A DNA stretch of 64,000 nucleotides from Streptomyces aidingensis (lineage in GTDB: Bacteria > Actinomycetota > Actinomycetes > Streptomycetales > Streptomycetaceae), in the NCBI RefSeq assembly GCF_900112355.1, contig NZ_FOLM01000021.1, positions 1 to 64,000 of the forward strand. Reading direction: 5' to 3'. A program made the translations under genes and the position numbers. The notes under the pieces are model-generated. The model saw only the letters and a program-made list of their open reading frames with translations, made no database searches and had not been told where the DNA came from. Each line of letters starts with the position of its first letter. The first letter of the stretch is position 1. Shown piece after piece: positions 40,870-48,755 of this stretch.

Positions 40870-41823
40870 ATGGAAACCCGTACCGGTACCCGTACCTTCG
40901 GCAGCCTGACCGTCGCCCCTGTCTGCCTGGGCGGCAACGTCTTCGGCTGGACCGCCGACGAGACCACCACCTTCGACATCCTGGACGCCTTCACCGCGGG
41001 CGGCGGAAACTTCATCGACACCGCCGACTCGTACAGCGCGTGGGTGGCGGGGCACTCGGGCGGCGAGTCGGAAACCCTGATCGGCCGCTGGCTCGCCAAA
41101 CGCGGCCGGCGCGACGACGTCGTGGTTGCCACCAAACTCGGCGCCCACCCGCAGTACAAGGGACTGGCCCCGGCCACCATCCGCGCCGCCGCCGAAGCCT
41201 CCCTGCGCCGCCTCGGCACCGACCGCATCGACCTGCTCTACACCCACTTCGACGACGAGTCGGTGCCGGTCTCCGACATCATCACCGAACTGGACGCGCT
41301 CGTCCGCGAGGGCAAGGTCCGCGAGATCGCCGCCTCCAATATCTCGCCCGAGCGCCTGGAAGCGTCCCTCACCTTCTCCGCCGCCGAGCACAAGGCCCGC
41401 TACGTGGCCCTCCAGCCGCACTACAACCTGGTCTCGCGCAACACCTACGAGGGCCCCCTCGCCGAGGTCGCCGCCCGGCACAACCTGGCCTGCGTCCCCT
41501 ACTTCGCGCTGGCCCGGGGCTTCCTCACCGGCAAGTACCGCCCGGACGGCCCGGCCGTCGACAGCCCGCGCGCGGCCTCGGCCTCGTCCTACCTCGACAC
41601 CCCGCAGGGCCTGCGAGTGCTCGCCGCCCTCGACGAGGTCGCCGAAGCCCGCTCGGCCGAGGTGGCCACCGTCGCCCTCGCCTGGCTCGCAGCGCAGCCG
41701 ACCGTCGCCGCACCCATCGCCAGCGCCCGCACCACGGAGCAGCTCCAGCCGCTCCTGGCCTCCCTCACCCTCGACCTGACCCCGGCCGACCTCGCCGCTC
41801 TCACCGAAGCCTCAACCCCCTGA
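40870..41823 (+). CDS. Aldo/keto reductase
   Basis: A 317-residue protein with the AKR TIM-barrel motifs: FIDTADSYSAW (catalytic Asp and Tyr), VVATKLGAHPQYKG (catalytic Lys), RIDLLYTHFDDESVP (catalytic His), IAASNISPERLE and ALQPHYNLVSR. It should reduce aldehydes or ketones with NADPH; the substrate is not predictable. It is a stand-alone gene between two terminators. The length is typical of the YajO/Tas-like group. Confidence 0.9.
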   Translation: METRTGTRTFGSLTVAPVCLGGNVFGWTADETTTFDILDAFTAGGGNFIDTADSYSAWVAGHSGGESETLIGRWLAKRGRRDDVVVATKLGAHPQYKGLAPATIRAAAEASLRRLGTDRIDLLYTHFDDESVPVSDIITELDALVREGKVREIAASNISPERLEASLTFSAAEHKARYVALQPHYNLVSRNTYEGPLAEVAARHNLACVPYFALARGFLTGKYRPDGPAVDSPRAASASSYLDTPQGLRVLAALDEVAEARSAEVATVALAWLAAQPTVAAPIASARTTEQLQPLLASLTLDLTPADLAALTEASTP

Positions 41824-42075
41824 CGACCCCCCGGAGGGGGCGCCCCCCCGACGCCCCCTCCTCCCCACCCACTCCACAACCCCACACCCCACGCCGGCGA
41901 CAGCGATCACGATGAGGAAGAGAGCGTTCTCGGGCAGCCGCTGGCGCAGGTCGTCGGGAAGGACGATCGTGAGCAATGCCGTGACCACCCAGGAAGCGGC
42001 GATGACGCTCAGCGGGATGAGTAGCAGCCACCGAAGTACATGGGACTGTTTTGCGTTGAGAAGCTCTCCAGGCAC
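41812..42075 (-). CDS. Small two-helix membrane protein (87 aa)
   Basis: An 87-residue protein from GTG 42075 with two hydrophobic helices (LRWLLLIPLSVIAASWVVTA, about 14-37, and ALFLIVIAVAGVGCGVVEWV, about 51-70). A short loop (VLPDDLRQRLPEN) separates them and the tail is Gly/Arg-rich. It lies 11 nt downstream of a secreted protein gene on the same strand, so they may be cotranscribed. Not recognised. Confidence 0.6.
   Translation of the reverse strand: MPGELLNAKQSHVLRWLLLIPLSVIAASWVVTALLTIVLPDDLRQRLPENALFLIVIAVAGVGCGVVEWVGRRGRRGGAPSGGSSGG
41833..41861. terminator. Convergent terminator after the aldo/keto reductase
   Basis: A 10-bp stem (GGAGGGGGCG with CGCCCCCTCC), 9-nt loop. It overlaps the 3' end of the leftward small membrane protein gene, whose Gly/Arg-rich tail it encodes. 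Confidence 0.6.
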
Positions 42076-42086
42076 GCGTGACCTCG

Positions 42087-42554
42087 TTACTTAGTGATGT
42101 TGTGGCACTGCACGGCTCGTTCCTTGCCCGACGCGTAGAAGGCAGCGCATGCCTTGCCGTAGTGCTTCAACGTGTGGGTGGTGTTGTCGACACGGCCAAT
42201 GGAGCTCCAAAAGGAACAGCCGTTGTGCGTCTTGCCCTTCCTGATCAGGTACGTCTTGCCGTTGGTGTCGGCGTAACGCCAATCAAAGCGCCAGTTGCAC
42301 CACTCCCGGCCGGCGGTGTCTGCGCCAAAAACGTCCTGGATCGAGGCCTCCTGCCGTTCGATCTTGCGCCCGTCGCCCTTGATGTAGTGGCCAAGAGTTG
42401 CAGTCGGCGCGCACACGGTCTGCCCGCTCATGGTGAAGCAGAAGCCCGACACCTTCTCGTATCCGACAGCGCTCGCTTCCGCCGACGTCGTCGTGCCGAT
42501 GACGAGCGCGCAGGCCGCGGCAGCCGTCAGCAGGCTGCGGAGCTTGAATGGCAT
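42087..42554 (-). CDS. Secreted Cys-rich protein (155 aa)
   Basis: A 155-residue protein with a Sec signal peptide (basic FKLRSLL, hydrophobic AAAACALVIG, cleavage after SAEASA near residue 28). The mature part (about 127 residues) has six Cys spread along it (GFCFT, TVCAP, EWCNW, NGCSF, KACAA, VQCHN), so three disulfides are likely, and is rich in aromatic residues (WCNWRFDWRYADTNGKTYL). GGAGG precedes the ATG at 8-nt spacing. Not recognised; possible roles include secreted inhibitor, lectin-like or antimicrobial protein. Followed by a small membrane protein gene that could be its partner. Confidence 0.65.
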   Translation of the reverse strand: MPFKLRSLLTAAAACALVIGTTTSAEASAVGYEKVSGFCFTMSGQTVCAPTATLGHYIKGDGRKIERQEASIQDVFGADTAGREWCNWRFDWRYADTNGKTYLIRKGKTHNGCSFWSSIGRVDNTTHTLKHYGKACAAFYASGKERAVQCHNITK

Positions 42555-42678
42555 GGGAGTTACCTCCAGGACGAGTGATCAACTACGCCCTGGGAACGCG
42601 CCAACTTCCCTCCGGATGCGCCCCGTTACTAGTCGCAGACATATTGTCACCGTGGAGGGTGATGCAGAACCGTCACTC

Positions 42679-43620
42679 TCACGCTTCGGTAACGTCGCCA
42701 CCCTGGTACTCGTCCATCATCCGGCGCAGAAACTCGCGGGACTCCGGGATCCCCATCGCCGTGGCGCGGATGTGCACGAAGGCCAGGATGTAGTTGCCCA
42801 CCTCCGGCTCGGTCTCCAGGCAGAACTGGCTGGCGATGGAGTTGGCGAGGATGACGTCCTTCTCCTCCGGGTTCGGGAAGGACAGGATGGAGAAGGCCCC
42901 GTCCACGCCCGGGTGGGCGCCCGCCGAGTACGGCAGCACCTGCAAGACCACCTGGCTGTCCTCCGAGACGTCGAGCAGGTGTGCCATCTGCTCCGCCATC
43001 ACCTCCCGCCCCCCGATCTCCTGCCGGAGCGCCGCCTCGCCGATCACGGCCCAGACCTTGGGCGGTTCGTCCCGGGCGAAGATGCCGAGGCGTTCGAGAT
43101 ATGCGTCCAGCCCTCGAGCCACGTCCTCCGGGGTGGCGTCCGTGCAGCGGCCTTCCACCAGGGCCTTGGCATACGCCTCGGTCTGCAACTGTCCGGGAAT
43201 GATCAAGGGCTGGAACTCACGGATCTCGCTCGCGTGTGCCTCCACGCTCACGAACTCCGGCTCCAGCCCGCCGCCCGCCACGTCATCGCCGCCCCCGTAA
43301 TCGTCGTCGTCCCCGCCCCCGTCCCCGCCCACCCCGACGCCGCCGTCACCGTCGACATCGCCCCAGCCGAACTGGCCTTCGGCAAGCTCCAGCAGGCTGG
43401 CCCGGATGAAGACATCGCTCACCCCGTACAGGTCGAGCAGCGCCTCCAGGTCCATCGGCCGCAATCCGGGGTAGCCGCTCTCGAAGCGTCTGACCTGCCA
43501 GGCGGCGCAGAGCAGATGCTCCCCGACCTGGTCGGCGCTCAGGCCGGCCTGCTCGCGCAGCTTCCGCAACTCTGCTCCGAGGCGGTAGCGCCGGCCGGAT
43601 GATCCTTGTTCTGCGGGCAT
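42679..43620 (-). CDS. XRE/DUF5753 regulator with Gly/Asp-rich insert
   Basis: A 313-residue protein. HTH about residues 12-65 (LGAELRKLREQAGLSADQVG, then VRRFESGYPGL); DUF5753 about 135-305 (FQPLIIPGQLQTEAYAKAL, HPGVDGAFSILSFP). Between them is an unusual low-complexity insert (VDGDGGVGVGGDGGGDDDDY, about 85-105). Unlike the other two such genes in the window it has no DUF397 partner overlapping its end. ATG 43620 with GGAGG 6 nt upstream is favoured; that ribosome site lies inside a hairpin. Confidence 0.8.
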   Translation of the reverse strand: MPAEQGSSGRRYRLGAELRKLREQAGLSADQVGEHLLCAAWQVRRFESGYPGLRPMDLEALLDLYGVSDVFIRASLLELAEGQFGWGDVDGDGGVGVGGDGGGDDDDYGGGDDVAGGGLEPEFVSVEAHASEIREFQPLIIPGQLQTEAYAKALVEGRCTDATPEDVARGLDAYLERLGIFARDEPPKVWAVIGEAALRQEIGGREVMAEQMAHLLDVSEDSQVVLQVLPYSAGAHPGVDGAFSILSFPNPEEKDVILANSIASQFCLETEPEVGNYILAFVHIRATAMGIPESREFLRRMMDEYQGGDVTEA

Positions 43621-43626
43621 GGCGGA

Positions 43627-43647
43627 CCTCCCGAGGTACTCGGGAGG
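43627..43647 (-). promoter_or_regulatory. Hairpin sequestering the ribosome site of the XRE gene
   Basis: On the coding (minus) strand, CCTCCCGAG-TAC-CTCGGGAGG forms a 9-bp stem with a 3-nt loop. The GGAGG of the 3' arm is the Shine-Dalgarno sequence 6 nt before the ATG at 43620, so folding would block initiation. Confidence 0.6.
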
Positions 43648-43810
43648 CAGTCTGCCCCGTGAAGGGCCGCTACCGATCCTTCTGTCCCACAACAGTGGTA
43701 AGTAATCGGCTGCCTCTTGCAGTTGACCACTCAACAGTGCTATGGCCATGGCTTCCCGCCATGGGATCCGCGACTCGCTCCCCGGCCCGGCCCCCGGCGC
43801 TGCCTCCCTC

Positions 43811-44014
43811 TCACTCCCCGCTGCTGTCGCTCGCCGCCGAACCGAGCAGATGCGCGTTGACAGCGCGCGCCTCGTGCGCCAGCTTGTCGAGTTCCGTCAC
43901 GGACACACCAGCGGCCCGAAGCCTCTCGGCCCCCTCGCAATCCACGAACAGCAGCGGCTCCCGCCAGGCGAAGACCACCTGCGGAATCCGGGCGCGCAGA
44001 ATGAGCTCGGTACA
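43811..44014 (-). pseudogene. Remnant of a deaminase-like gene (C-terminal part)
   Basis: On the minus strand a coherent peptide (CTELILRARIPQVVFAWREP, LLFVDCEGAERLRAAGVSVT, ELDKLAHEARAVNAHLLG) runs to a TGA at 43811-43813. It lacks any start codon or N-terminal half. It resembles the C-terminal region of nucleoside/deoxycytidylate deaminase-like Streptomyces proteins, though this is an impression. Its coding homology stops near 44005-44015, exactly where an opposite-strand remnant begins. Confidence 0.4.
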
Positions 44015-44874
44015 CGTCAGGGGACGCCTACCCGGACCGCTTCGCCACCGCCGCTCTCTTGATTGCCGGCCCGGGGCGGGCCCACCAGATCCGCCGACGC
44101 TCGCAGATTCTCAATACGCTGCCGTTCGCGGAGCCGGATCACCTGATCGACGCCCTGGAACACGCGCCGCTGTCGCGGGAGTGCGCCCGGGTCAGGGGCG
44201 AGAAGATCAGCCCCTACGAAGAACCTCTGCACCGGCCGTTCACCGTGCTGACCGAAGCCCTGGTGCACCATGGTGCCCGCGTGGTGGTGACCGGGCTCGG
44301 CGGAGACGAGATGGTCGCTCTGTCGCAGGCCGAGTACCCGCACAAGTCCATGGGCGAGATCGGCGACGGCCTGCCCTGGATCGGAGACCGAGCACGCGCC
44401 GCGCTGGAGTTCGCCGACGAAGGCATCGCCCCGCCCGCCGCCGTCAACTCGATGACCTTGCTGTCGCTGGAAACCACCGCCCCGGTACTCCTGCGCGCGG
44501 GTATCTGGCCCGTGCATCCCTTCGCCGATCCGGGCATGGTCCAACTCGGTGAATGGCTGCCCATGCACTGGCGTGAACTCAAGCAGCTCCAGCGACGCAG
44601 GCTTGCCGCCCTCGGGCTGAGCACGGACGTCACCGAATCTCGTGAGCGGGAGTCGTTCGCGGAAGTTGTTGAACACACGCTCACCACGATTGCGCGCCCC
44701 CTGTTCGCCGAGATGCTTCACGAGGGTTCGCCGCTCTTCGACGAGGAGCTGGTGGACCCTGACCGCCTCCGGGCGGCCGTCCGCCGGCTGGCCGAAGGGC
44801 CGTACCGTGAGGACGGAGACGCGCAGTTGCTCGAAGTCCTGGACCTACACTTCGCCGCCCGATCGTTCCTATAG
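44005..44874 (+). pseudogene. N-terminally truncated asparagine-synthase-like gene
   Basis: The frame opens at a stop (44002-44004) and reads ARYTSGDAYPDRFATAALLI and on to residue 289. The segment VVVTGLGGDEMVALSQAEYP is the conserved C-terminal asparagine synthase motif, and HWRELKQLQRRRLAALGL follows, as in the synthetase domain. The N-terminal glutaminase domain and the ATP-binding SGGxDS loop are missing. The only usable start is TTG 44059, without a ribosome site. It abuts the deaminase-like remnant at its 5' end, suggesting a deletion or recombination scar. Asparagine-synthase-like proteins also occur in lasso-peptide and other amide-forming pathways. Confidence 0.6.
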
Positions 44875-44899
44875 CCCCTTCCACCTCTGAGGAGGCAGC

Positions 44900-45451
44900 G
44901 TGTTCGCCATGCGCCCGGCCACAGCCGATGACATCCCCGCCGTTGAGAAGGTGATCCTCGCCCGCTCCGGTTGGCTGGAGAAGCGCGGGCTCCCGAGTTG
45001 GCGGGAGAACGCGGCCGAACTTGCGCGGCAGGCGGAGAATCCCGATGGTGACGTGTGGGTCCTGGCCGAGGATGACGGGCGCATCATCGGGTGCACCACC
45101 GTTCAGGAGCAGACGCCCCCGTGGGGCTGGACGGAGGAGGAACTGAATGAGCCCGCTCACTACCTGTACTCGACAGTCACCGACCCCGCCTACCGCGACA
45201 TGAAGCCGGGAACCGTGATGGCGCTGTGGGCGGTGGACCGGGCAGCGCAGCGAGGTCACACCTGGGTTCGCCGTGGCTGCCACTTCCCCGGACTGGTGAG
45301 GTACTACGAGGCCCAAGGGTTCAAGCTGGTGCACGAAGTGCAGCGCACGCGCACCGCGGTCTACCTCATGGGCCGCCGAGCCGAGCGCGTCACGGATATG
45401 GAACAACGCTTCGGCGCGCTGTCGGACCCCGCGCAAACGCCTGACCTCTGA
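44900..45451 (+). CDS. GNAT-family N-acetyltransferase
   Basis: A 183-residue protein with the GNAT fold: MRPATADDIPAVEKVILARS at the N-terminus, DVWVLAEDDGRIIGCTTVQE strands, then a C-terminal part with VRRGCHFPGLVRYYEAQGF, the typical YExxGF motif before the final strand. The acetyl-CoA pyrophosphate loop is not canonical. GTG 44900 follows GAGGAGG at 44889-44895. It lies 25 nt after the asparagine-synthase remnant, so it may once have been cotranscribed with it. Substrate unknown. Confidence 0.75.
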   Translation: MFAMRPATADDIPAVEKVILARSGWLEKRGLPSWRENAAELARQAENPDGDVWVLAEDDGRIIGCTTVQEQTPPWGWTEEELNEPAHYLYSTVTDPAYRDMKPGTVMALWAVDRAAQRGHTWVRRGCHFPGLVRYYEAQGFKLVHEVQRTRTAVYLMGRRAERVTDMEQRFGALSDPAQTPDL

Positions 45452-45693
45452 GCGTTCCGTCCCGGCGGCAACGCCTGAGCGTGGTGAGCAGCAAGTATTC
45501 GCTCAGGGCTGTCACAGACTCTGGTGACGACGGCAGAGACCCAGGGCACCGACGTCGGGGGGTTCAGGGCTCCCGAGCCGGACACTTCGGCACCCCTCGT
45601 CGGCCGCGGTACCCGCTGACCCCGCCGAGAGGCCGTGACAGAAGGGGCAGCCCCGGGCCTCCTTCCGTCGCGGCGCCCGCCCGATGGAGGAGG

Positions 45694-45724
45694 TTGCATC
45701 CGGTACCCGGGTACAGGCTTACCG
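45694..45724 (+). promoter_or_regulatory. MerR-type promoter with a dyad in a 19-bp spacer
   Basis: TTGCAT (45694) and TTACCG (45719) are separated by 19 bp containing the palindrome GTACCCGGGTAC (45703-45714). Long-spacer promoters with a central dyad are the signature of MerR activators, and the MerR gene of the following operon is the obvious regulator. The rest of the 332-bp gap 45452-45783 shows no gene. Confidence 0.6.
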
Positions 45725-45783
45725 TCGGGGGCAGGGCCGCTTCAGCGCACGGGGCGGTGATCAGGGAAAGCGAGGGATGCGCG

Positions 45784-46116
45784 ATGACCTCATGGACACC
45801 GGACGCGTGCACGTTGCCCACGGCGGAGCAGCCGCTGCGGGTGGCGGAGTTCGACGCGTTGTTCGCGGATGCCGTACAGCGTGTGGAGCGGCCCGGGGAC
45901 GGGCGGCTGCGGCTGGTGCTGGACGGCGCGGCGGAGGAGCGGGCACGGGAACTGGCCGAGCGGGAGACCCGCTGCTGCTCGTTCTTCACCTTCGCCTTCA
46001 CCTCCGCCCGCGAGGGCGAGGACACCGTGGTGATGGAGGTGACCGTGCCGGACGAGCACGCGGCCGTGGTCGAAGCCATGGCCGACCGGGCCGAGGCCGT
46101 ACGGAGCACCTCGTGA
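45784..46116 (+). CDS. Hypothetical protein of a MerR-linked operon (110 aa)
   Basis: A 110-residue protein from ATG 45784 (GAGGG, 7-nt spacing). It has one Cys near the N-terminus (WTPDACTLP) and a vicinal pair in RETRCCSFFTFAF, in an otherwise alpha/beta protein (LRLVLDGAAEERARELAERE). The Cys pattern and the downstream MerR and CC-motif membrane protein suggest a metal- or thiol-related function. It overlaps merR by 4 bp. Not identified by name. Confidence 0.6.
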   Translation: MTSWTPDACTLPTAEQPLRVAEFDALFADAVQRVERPGDGRLRLVLDGAAEERARELAERETRCCSFFTFAFTSAREGEDTVVMEVTVPDEHAAVVEAMADRAEAVRSTS

Positions 46117-46574
46117 ACGCCACGAACGCCGGTACCCTGCGCACCGGCCAGGTGGCCGAGGCGGCCGGGGTCAACGTCCAGACTCTCCGCTACTACGAGC
46201 GGCGCGGCCTGCTTCCCGAGCCGGAACGCAGCCTGGGCGGTCACCGCCTGTACGGGGACGAGGCGGTCACTACGCTCCGCGTGATCAAGGCCGCCCAGCG
46301 CCTGGGCTTCACCCTGGACGAGGTCGCCGAACTTCTGGAGGCCGGCCGCCGTCACCGGCACGGCCGCCCGGTTCCCGGGCTGCGGCAGCGCGCGGCCGAG
46401 AAGCTCGCCGAGGTGGAGGCGAAGATCGCGGATCTGACGACGATCCGCACAACGCTGCTCGCGGCCGTCGAGGCAGGCTGCGACGACCTGGCCGCTTGTG
46501 CGTCCAGCGCCTGCTGCCCGATCCCCTTCACCGGCCTCGCCGAGGAGTACCGCCATGCCGGCCCCCGCCGCTGA
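46113..46574 (+). CDS. MerR-family metal-sensing regulator
   Basis: A 153-residue protein. The N-terminal winged HTH is classical MerR (TGQVAEAAGVNVQTLRYYER, then GLLPEPERSLGGHRLYGDE). A long dimerisation helix follows, and a C-terminal Cys cluster (AGCDDLAACASSACCPIPF) provides at least four thiols, fitting mercury- or soft-metal-type MerR sensors. Start GTG 46113 overlaps the upstream stop; it overlaps the next gene by 20 bp. It likely controls the operon through the long-spacer promoter at 45694. Confidence 0.8.
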   Translation: MNATNAGTLRTGQVAEAAGVNVQTLRYYERRGLLPEPERSLGGHRLYGDEAVTTLRVIKAAQRLGFTLDEVAELLEAGRRHRHGRPVPGLRQRAAEKLAEVEAKIADLTTIRTTLLAAVEAGCDDLAACASSACCPIPFTGLAEEYRHAGPRR

Positions 46575-46860
46575 CCCGCCCACCCCGCGGACCCCGCACA
46601 CCCCGAAGGCACTCGCGGGCCTGGCCGCCCTCGCCTGCATCGCCTGCTGCGCGCTCCCCGTCCTGATCGCCGCGGGCGTCATCGGCACGGGCGCCTCCGC
46701 CCTGCTGGACTGGCTTCCCGCCCTCGCCCTCACACTCGGCGTCCTCGCCGCCGGGGCCTGGTGGCTCTCCCACCGCCGCCGGTCATGCTCGTGCGGCGAC
46801 GCCTCATCGGGCGCTCAAGAAGGCGGGTGCACCTGCCAGGCACCGGCCGCCACCCGCTGA
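46555..46860 (+). CDS. Small membrane protein with vicinal Cys motif (MerT/MerF-like)
   Basis: A 101-residue protein with two hydrophobic helices (LAGLAALACIACCALPVLIA, about 18-40, and LPALALTLGVLAAGAWWLS, about 52-72). The first contains the CxxCC pattern typical of mercury uptake proteins MerT/MerF. The C-terminal tail has additional Cys (SCSCGDAS, GGCTCQAP). GAGGAG precedes the ATG. No mercuric reductase (merA) is adjacent, so the transported ion and outcome are uncertain. Confidence 0.7.
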   Translation: MPAPAADPPTPRTPHTPKALAGLAALACIACCALPVLIAAGVIGTGASALLDWLPALALTLGVLAAGAWWLSHRRRSCSCGDASSGAQEGGCTCQAPAATR

Positions 46861-46925
46861 AGCCCAGAGGTTTCGGCCGGCCGTCGGCCTTGCCGCCGCC
46901 GCTGAACGGGCGGCTGCCGCGCAGC

Positions 46926-47144
46926 TCAAGCGGAGAGCTCACCGCTCCGTATGGCGCCGACGAACGATCGCCATCCGTCCGCCGGGACGGTGAGGCGGCC
47001 GGCACCGGGAGCCTTGCTGTCCCGGGCGGCGACCGCATCGCCGCGCCGCGCGACCTCGACGCAGTTGCTGTTTCCGCCGCTGTGGCTGGACCTCGTCCAG
47101 CGTATGCCGTCACCGTCCACTGCTTCGGCCCTCTTTGGGATCAC
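46926..47144 (-). CDS. DUF397 domain protein (second copy)
   Basis: A 72-residue protein with the DUF397 signature: IRWTRSSHSGGNSNCVEVA, AARDSKAP and GWRSFVGAIRSGEL. GTG 47144 overlaps the stop of the XRE/DUF5753 gene (GTGA), repeating exactly the arrangement at 4935-6019. The two pairs are the same family but the proteins are clearly divergent, so this is a separate paralogous system and not a recent duplication. Confidence 0.85.
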   Translation of the reverse strand: MIPKRAEAVDGDGIRWTRSSHSGGNSNCVEVARRGDAVAARDSKAPGAGRLTVPADGWRSFVGAIRSGELSA

Positions 47145-47980
47145 AACGCATCCTTGATCTCGCGGATCAGTGCCATGGACTTGCCGAACGGAAGCGCCGA
47201 GGCGGACAGCCGCTCGAACGCCTCGGCGTAGCGTGCGACATCAGCAGCTTCCTCGATGTACAGGCTGCTGTCCATATGCTCCAGCAGCACGACATCCAGG
47301 CCCGGCTGGATGAAGCTCAGCATGGTGAAACCGCCGATCAGTCCCGGGTGCAGCTCGGCTGTCTTCGGCATGATCTGGACTGTGACGTGCGGATTGTGGG
47401 TGACATCGATGAGCCGCTGCAACTGGTCCCGCATGACGCCCGGCTCGGGGACTCCGGCCCACAGAGCGGCCTCGTGAACGATGGCGCGGAGCTTCAGCGG
47501 CTTGGCTCGCGTCAGGGCTGATTGCCGCGCCATCCGGACGTCCACCAGCGACGAGACCTCCTCCGGCGTCGATGTCATGTTGTTGGCCATGATCGCGGCG
47601 CGGGCATAGGCCGCGGTCTGCAGCAGGCCAGGGATGACCAGTACCTCGTAGGTGGACATGGCGCAGGCGTCCGTCTCCAGGCTGATCAGATCGGCATAGA
47701 CGGGGTCGAGGTCGTAGGTCTGCCACCAGCCCCGCTTGTTGCCGTCCCGGGCCAGCATGGACAGAAACGCCCTGAGCTGTGCCTCCTTGGCGCCGTACAG
47801 GTCGAGCAGCTCCTCCAGGTCCGCAGCCTTGATGCCCCTGATGGCGCTCTCGATGCGGGAGAGCTTTGACGGGCTGTGCCCAGCACGTGCTTCCACTTCC
47901 TCAAGCGTCAGCCCTGCTTCTTCCCTCAGCCGCCGCAGAGCGGCGCCGAGGCGACGACGGCGGACGGTTGGCTCGGCCAT
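47141..47980 (-). CDS. XRE/DUF5753 regulator (second pair)
   Basis: A 279-residue protein with HTH at about residues 8-62 (LGAALRRLREEAGLTLEEVE, then SPSKLSRIESAIRGIKA) and DUF5753 at about 95-275 (LVIPGLLQTAAYARAAIMA, HPGLIGGFTMLSFIQPG). It is coupled to DUF397 downstream and divergent from the 48192 gene across a 211-bp gap. That gap holds CCGTGCG at 48005 and its inverse CGCACGG at 48038 (33 bp apart), possible operator half-sites. Confidence 0.85.
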   Translation of the reverse strand: MAEPTVRRRRLGAALRRLREEAGLTLEEVEARAGHSPSKLSRIESAIRGIKAADLEELLDLYGAKEAQLRAFLSMLARDGNKRGWWQTYDLDPVYADLISLETDACAMSTYEVLVIPGLLQTAAYARAAIMANNMTSTPEEVSSLVDVRMARQSALTRAKPLKLRAIVHEAALWAGVPEPGVMRDQLQRLIDVTHNPHVTVQIMPKTAELHPGLIGGFTMLSFIQPGLDVVLLEHMDSSLYIEEAADVARYAEAFERLSASALPFGKSMALIREIKDAL

Positions 47981-48191
47981 GTCTCGTGTTCCCTCCGTGA
48001 ATTGCCGTGCGCAGAGCGAGATGACGGCGCTGATGCTCGCACGGAAGTAACGGCCAGCCCACGTGTCTGTTGGCAAATTTCCCCGAAGGAGTGAATCGAC
48101 TTGCCATCCTTCTTCATGTGACTCCAAGCTCTCGACAACAACCTCTGCGTAGCGAAGGCGGCTGATCCGCCGAGGATGGAAGGGAGCGGCG

Positions 48192-48614
48192 ATGATGAAT
48201 GCCCTCGGGGCGAGCGAGCAGCCTGACGAGCACGCTCGCGCTGCGCGGGAACGGCTGGCCGACATGCTGGAGTTGCTCGGTATCCCCCGGTCCGCCGTCC
48301 AAGTCGACTTGCGGCAGCCCGCCACACGGCTCATCCGTCTCGACCCCGTCAGCCCTTCCACCGCCTGCACCCTCGCTCACACCCTGGCCAGGGGATGCAT
48401 GGGATTGCGTGGAGTGCCGCCCGTCGGGGTGGCGGTGTGGAACAACAGCCGGGTCGGGGAGGTCCTGGCGCACGAGCGCGGCCGGGTACGTCTCCGGTCC
48501 CTTTCCGGTGCGGACGAGTGGAACGCCGGCCTGATGGGGCTGCGTCTCGCTCGCGTCCACGAGATCCACACGGCCCTGGACTTCACCCCGGCCTCTGGCC
48601 GGCCTCCCCAGTAG
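48192..48614 (+). CDS. Hypothetical protein (140 aa)
   Basis: A 140-residue protein from ATG 48192 (GGGAGCGGCG upstream; a second ATG follows directly). It has a helical N-terminus (ARERLADMLELLGIPRSAVQ), then an alternating region (GVAVWNNSRVGEVLAHERGR). No known motif. It is divergent from the second XRE/DUF397 pair and precedes an RsbW-like ATPase gene, a neighbourhood often seen with WhiJ-like systems; function not known. Confidence 0.6.
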   Translation: MMNALGASEQPDEHARAARERLADMLELLGIPRSAVQVDLRQPATRLIRLDPVSPSTACTLAHTLARGCMGLRGVPPVGVAVWNNSRVGEVLAHERGRVRLRSLSGADEWNAGLMGLRLARVHEIHTALDFTPASGRPPQ

Positions 48615-48755
48615 CCGGAGTCACGGCTTCGCAACCGGGCCTGCCGGAAGGCCCCCCATGGCGACCGATTCGGGTCAGGGTCGCACCGACCACAACCGCG
48701 AGGCCGAGGACCCTGGCTTGCTTCACCTTCCGCACCGTTGTCACCGGAGGATGAT

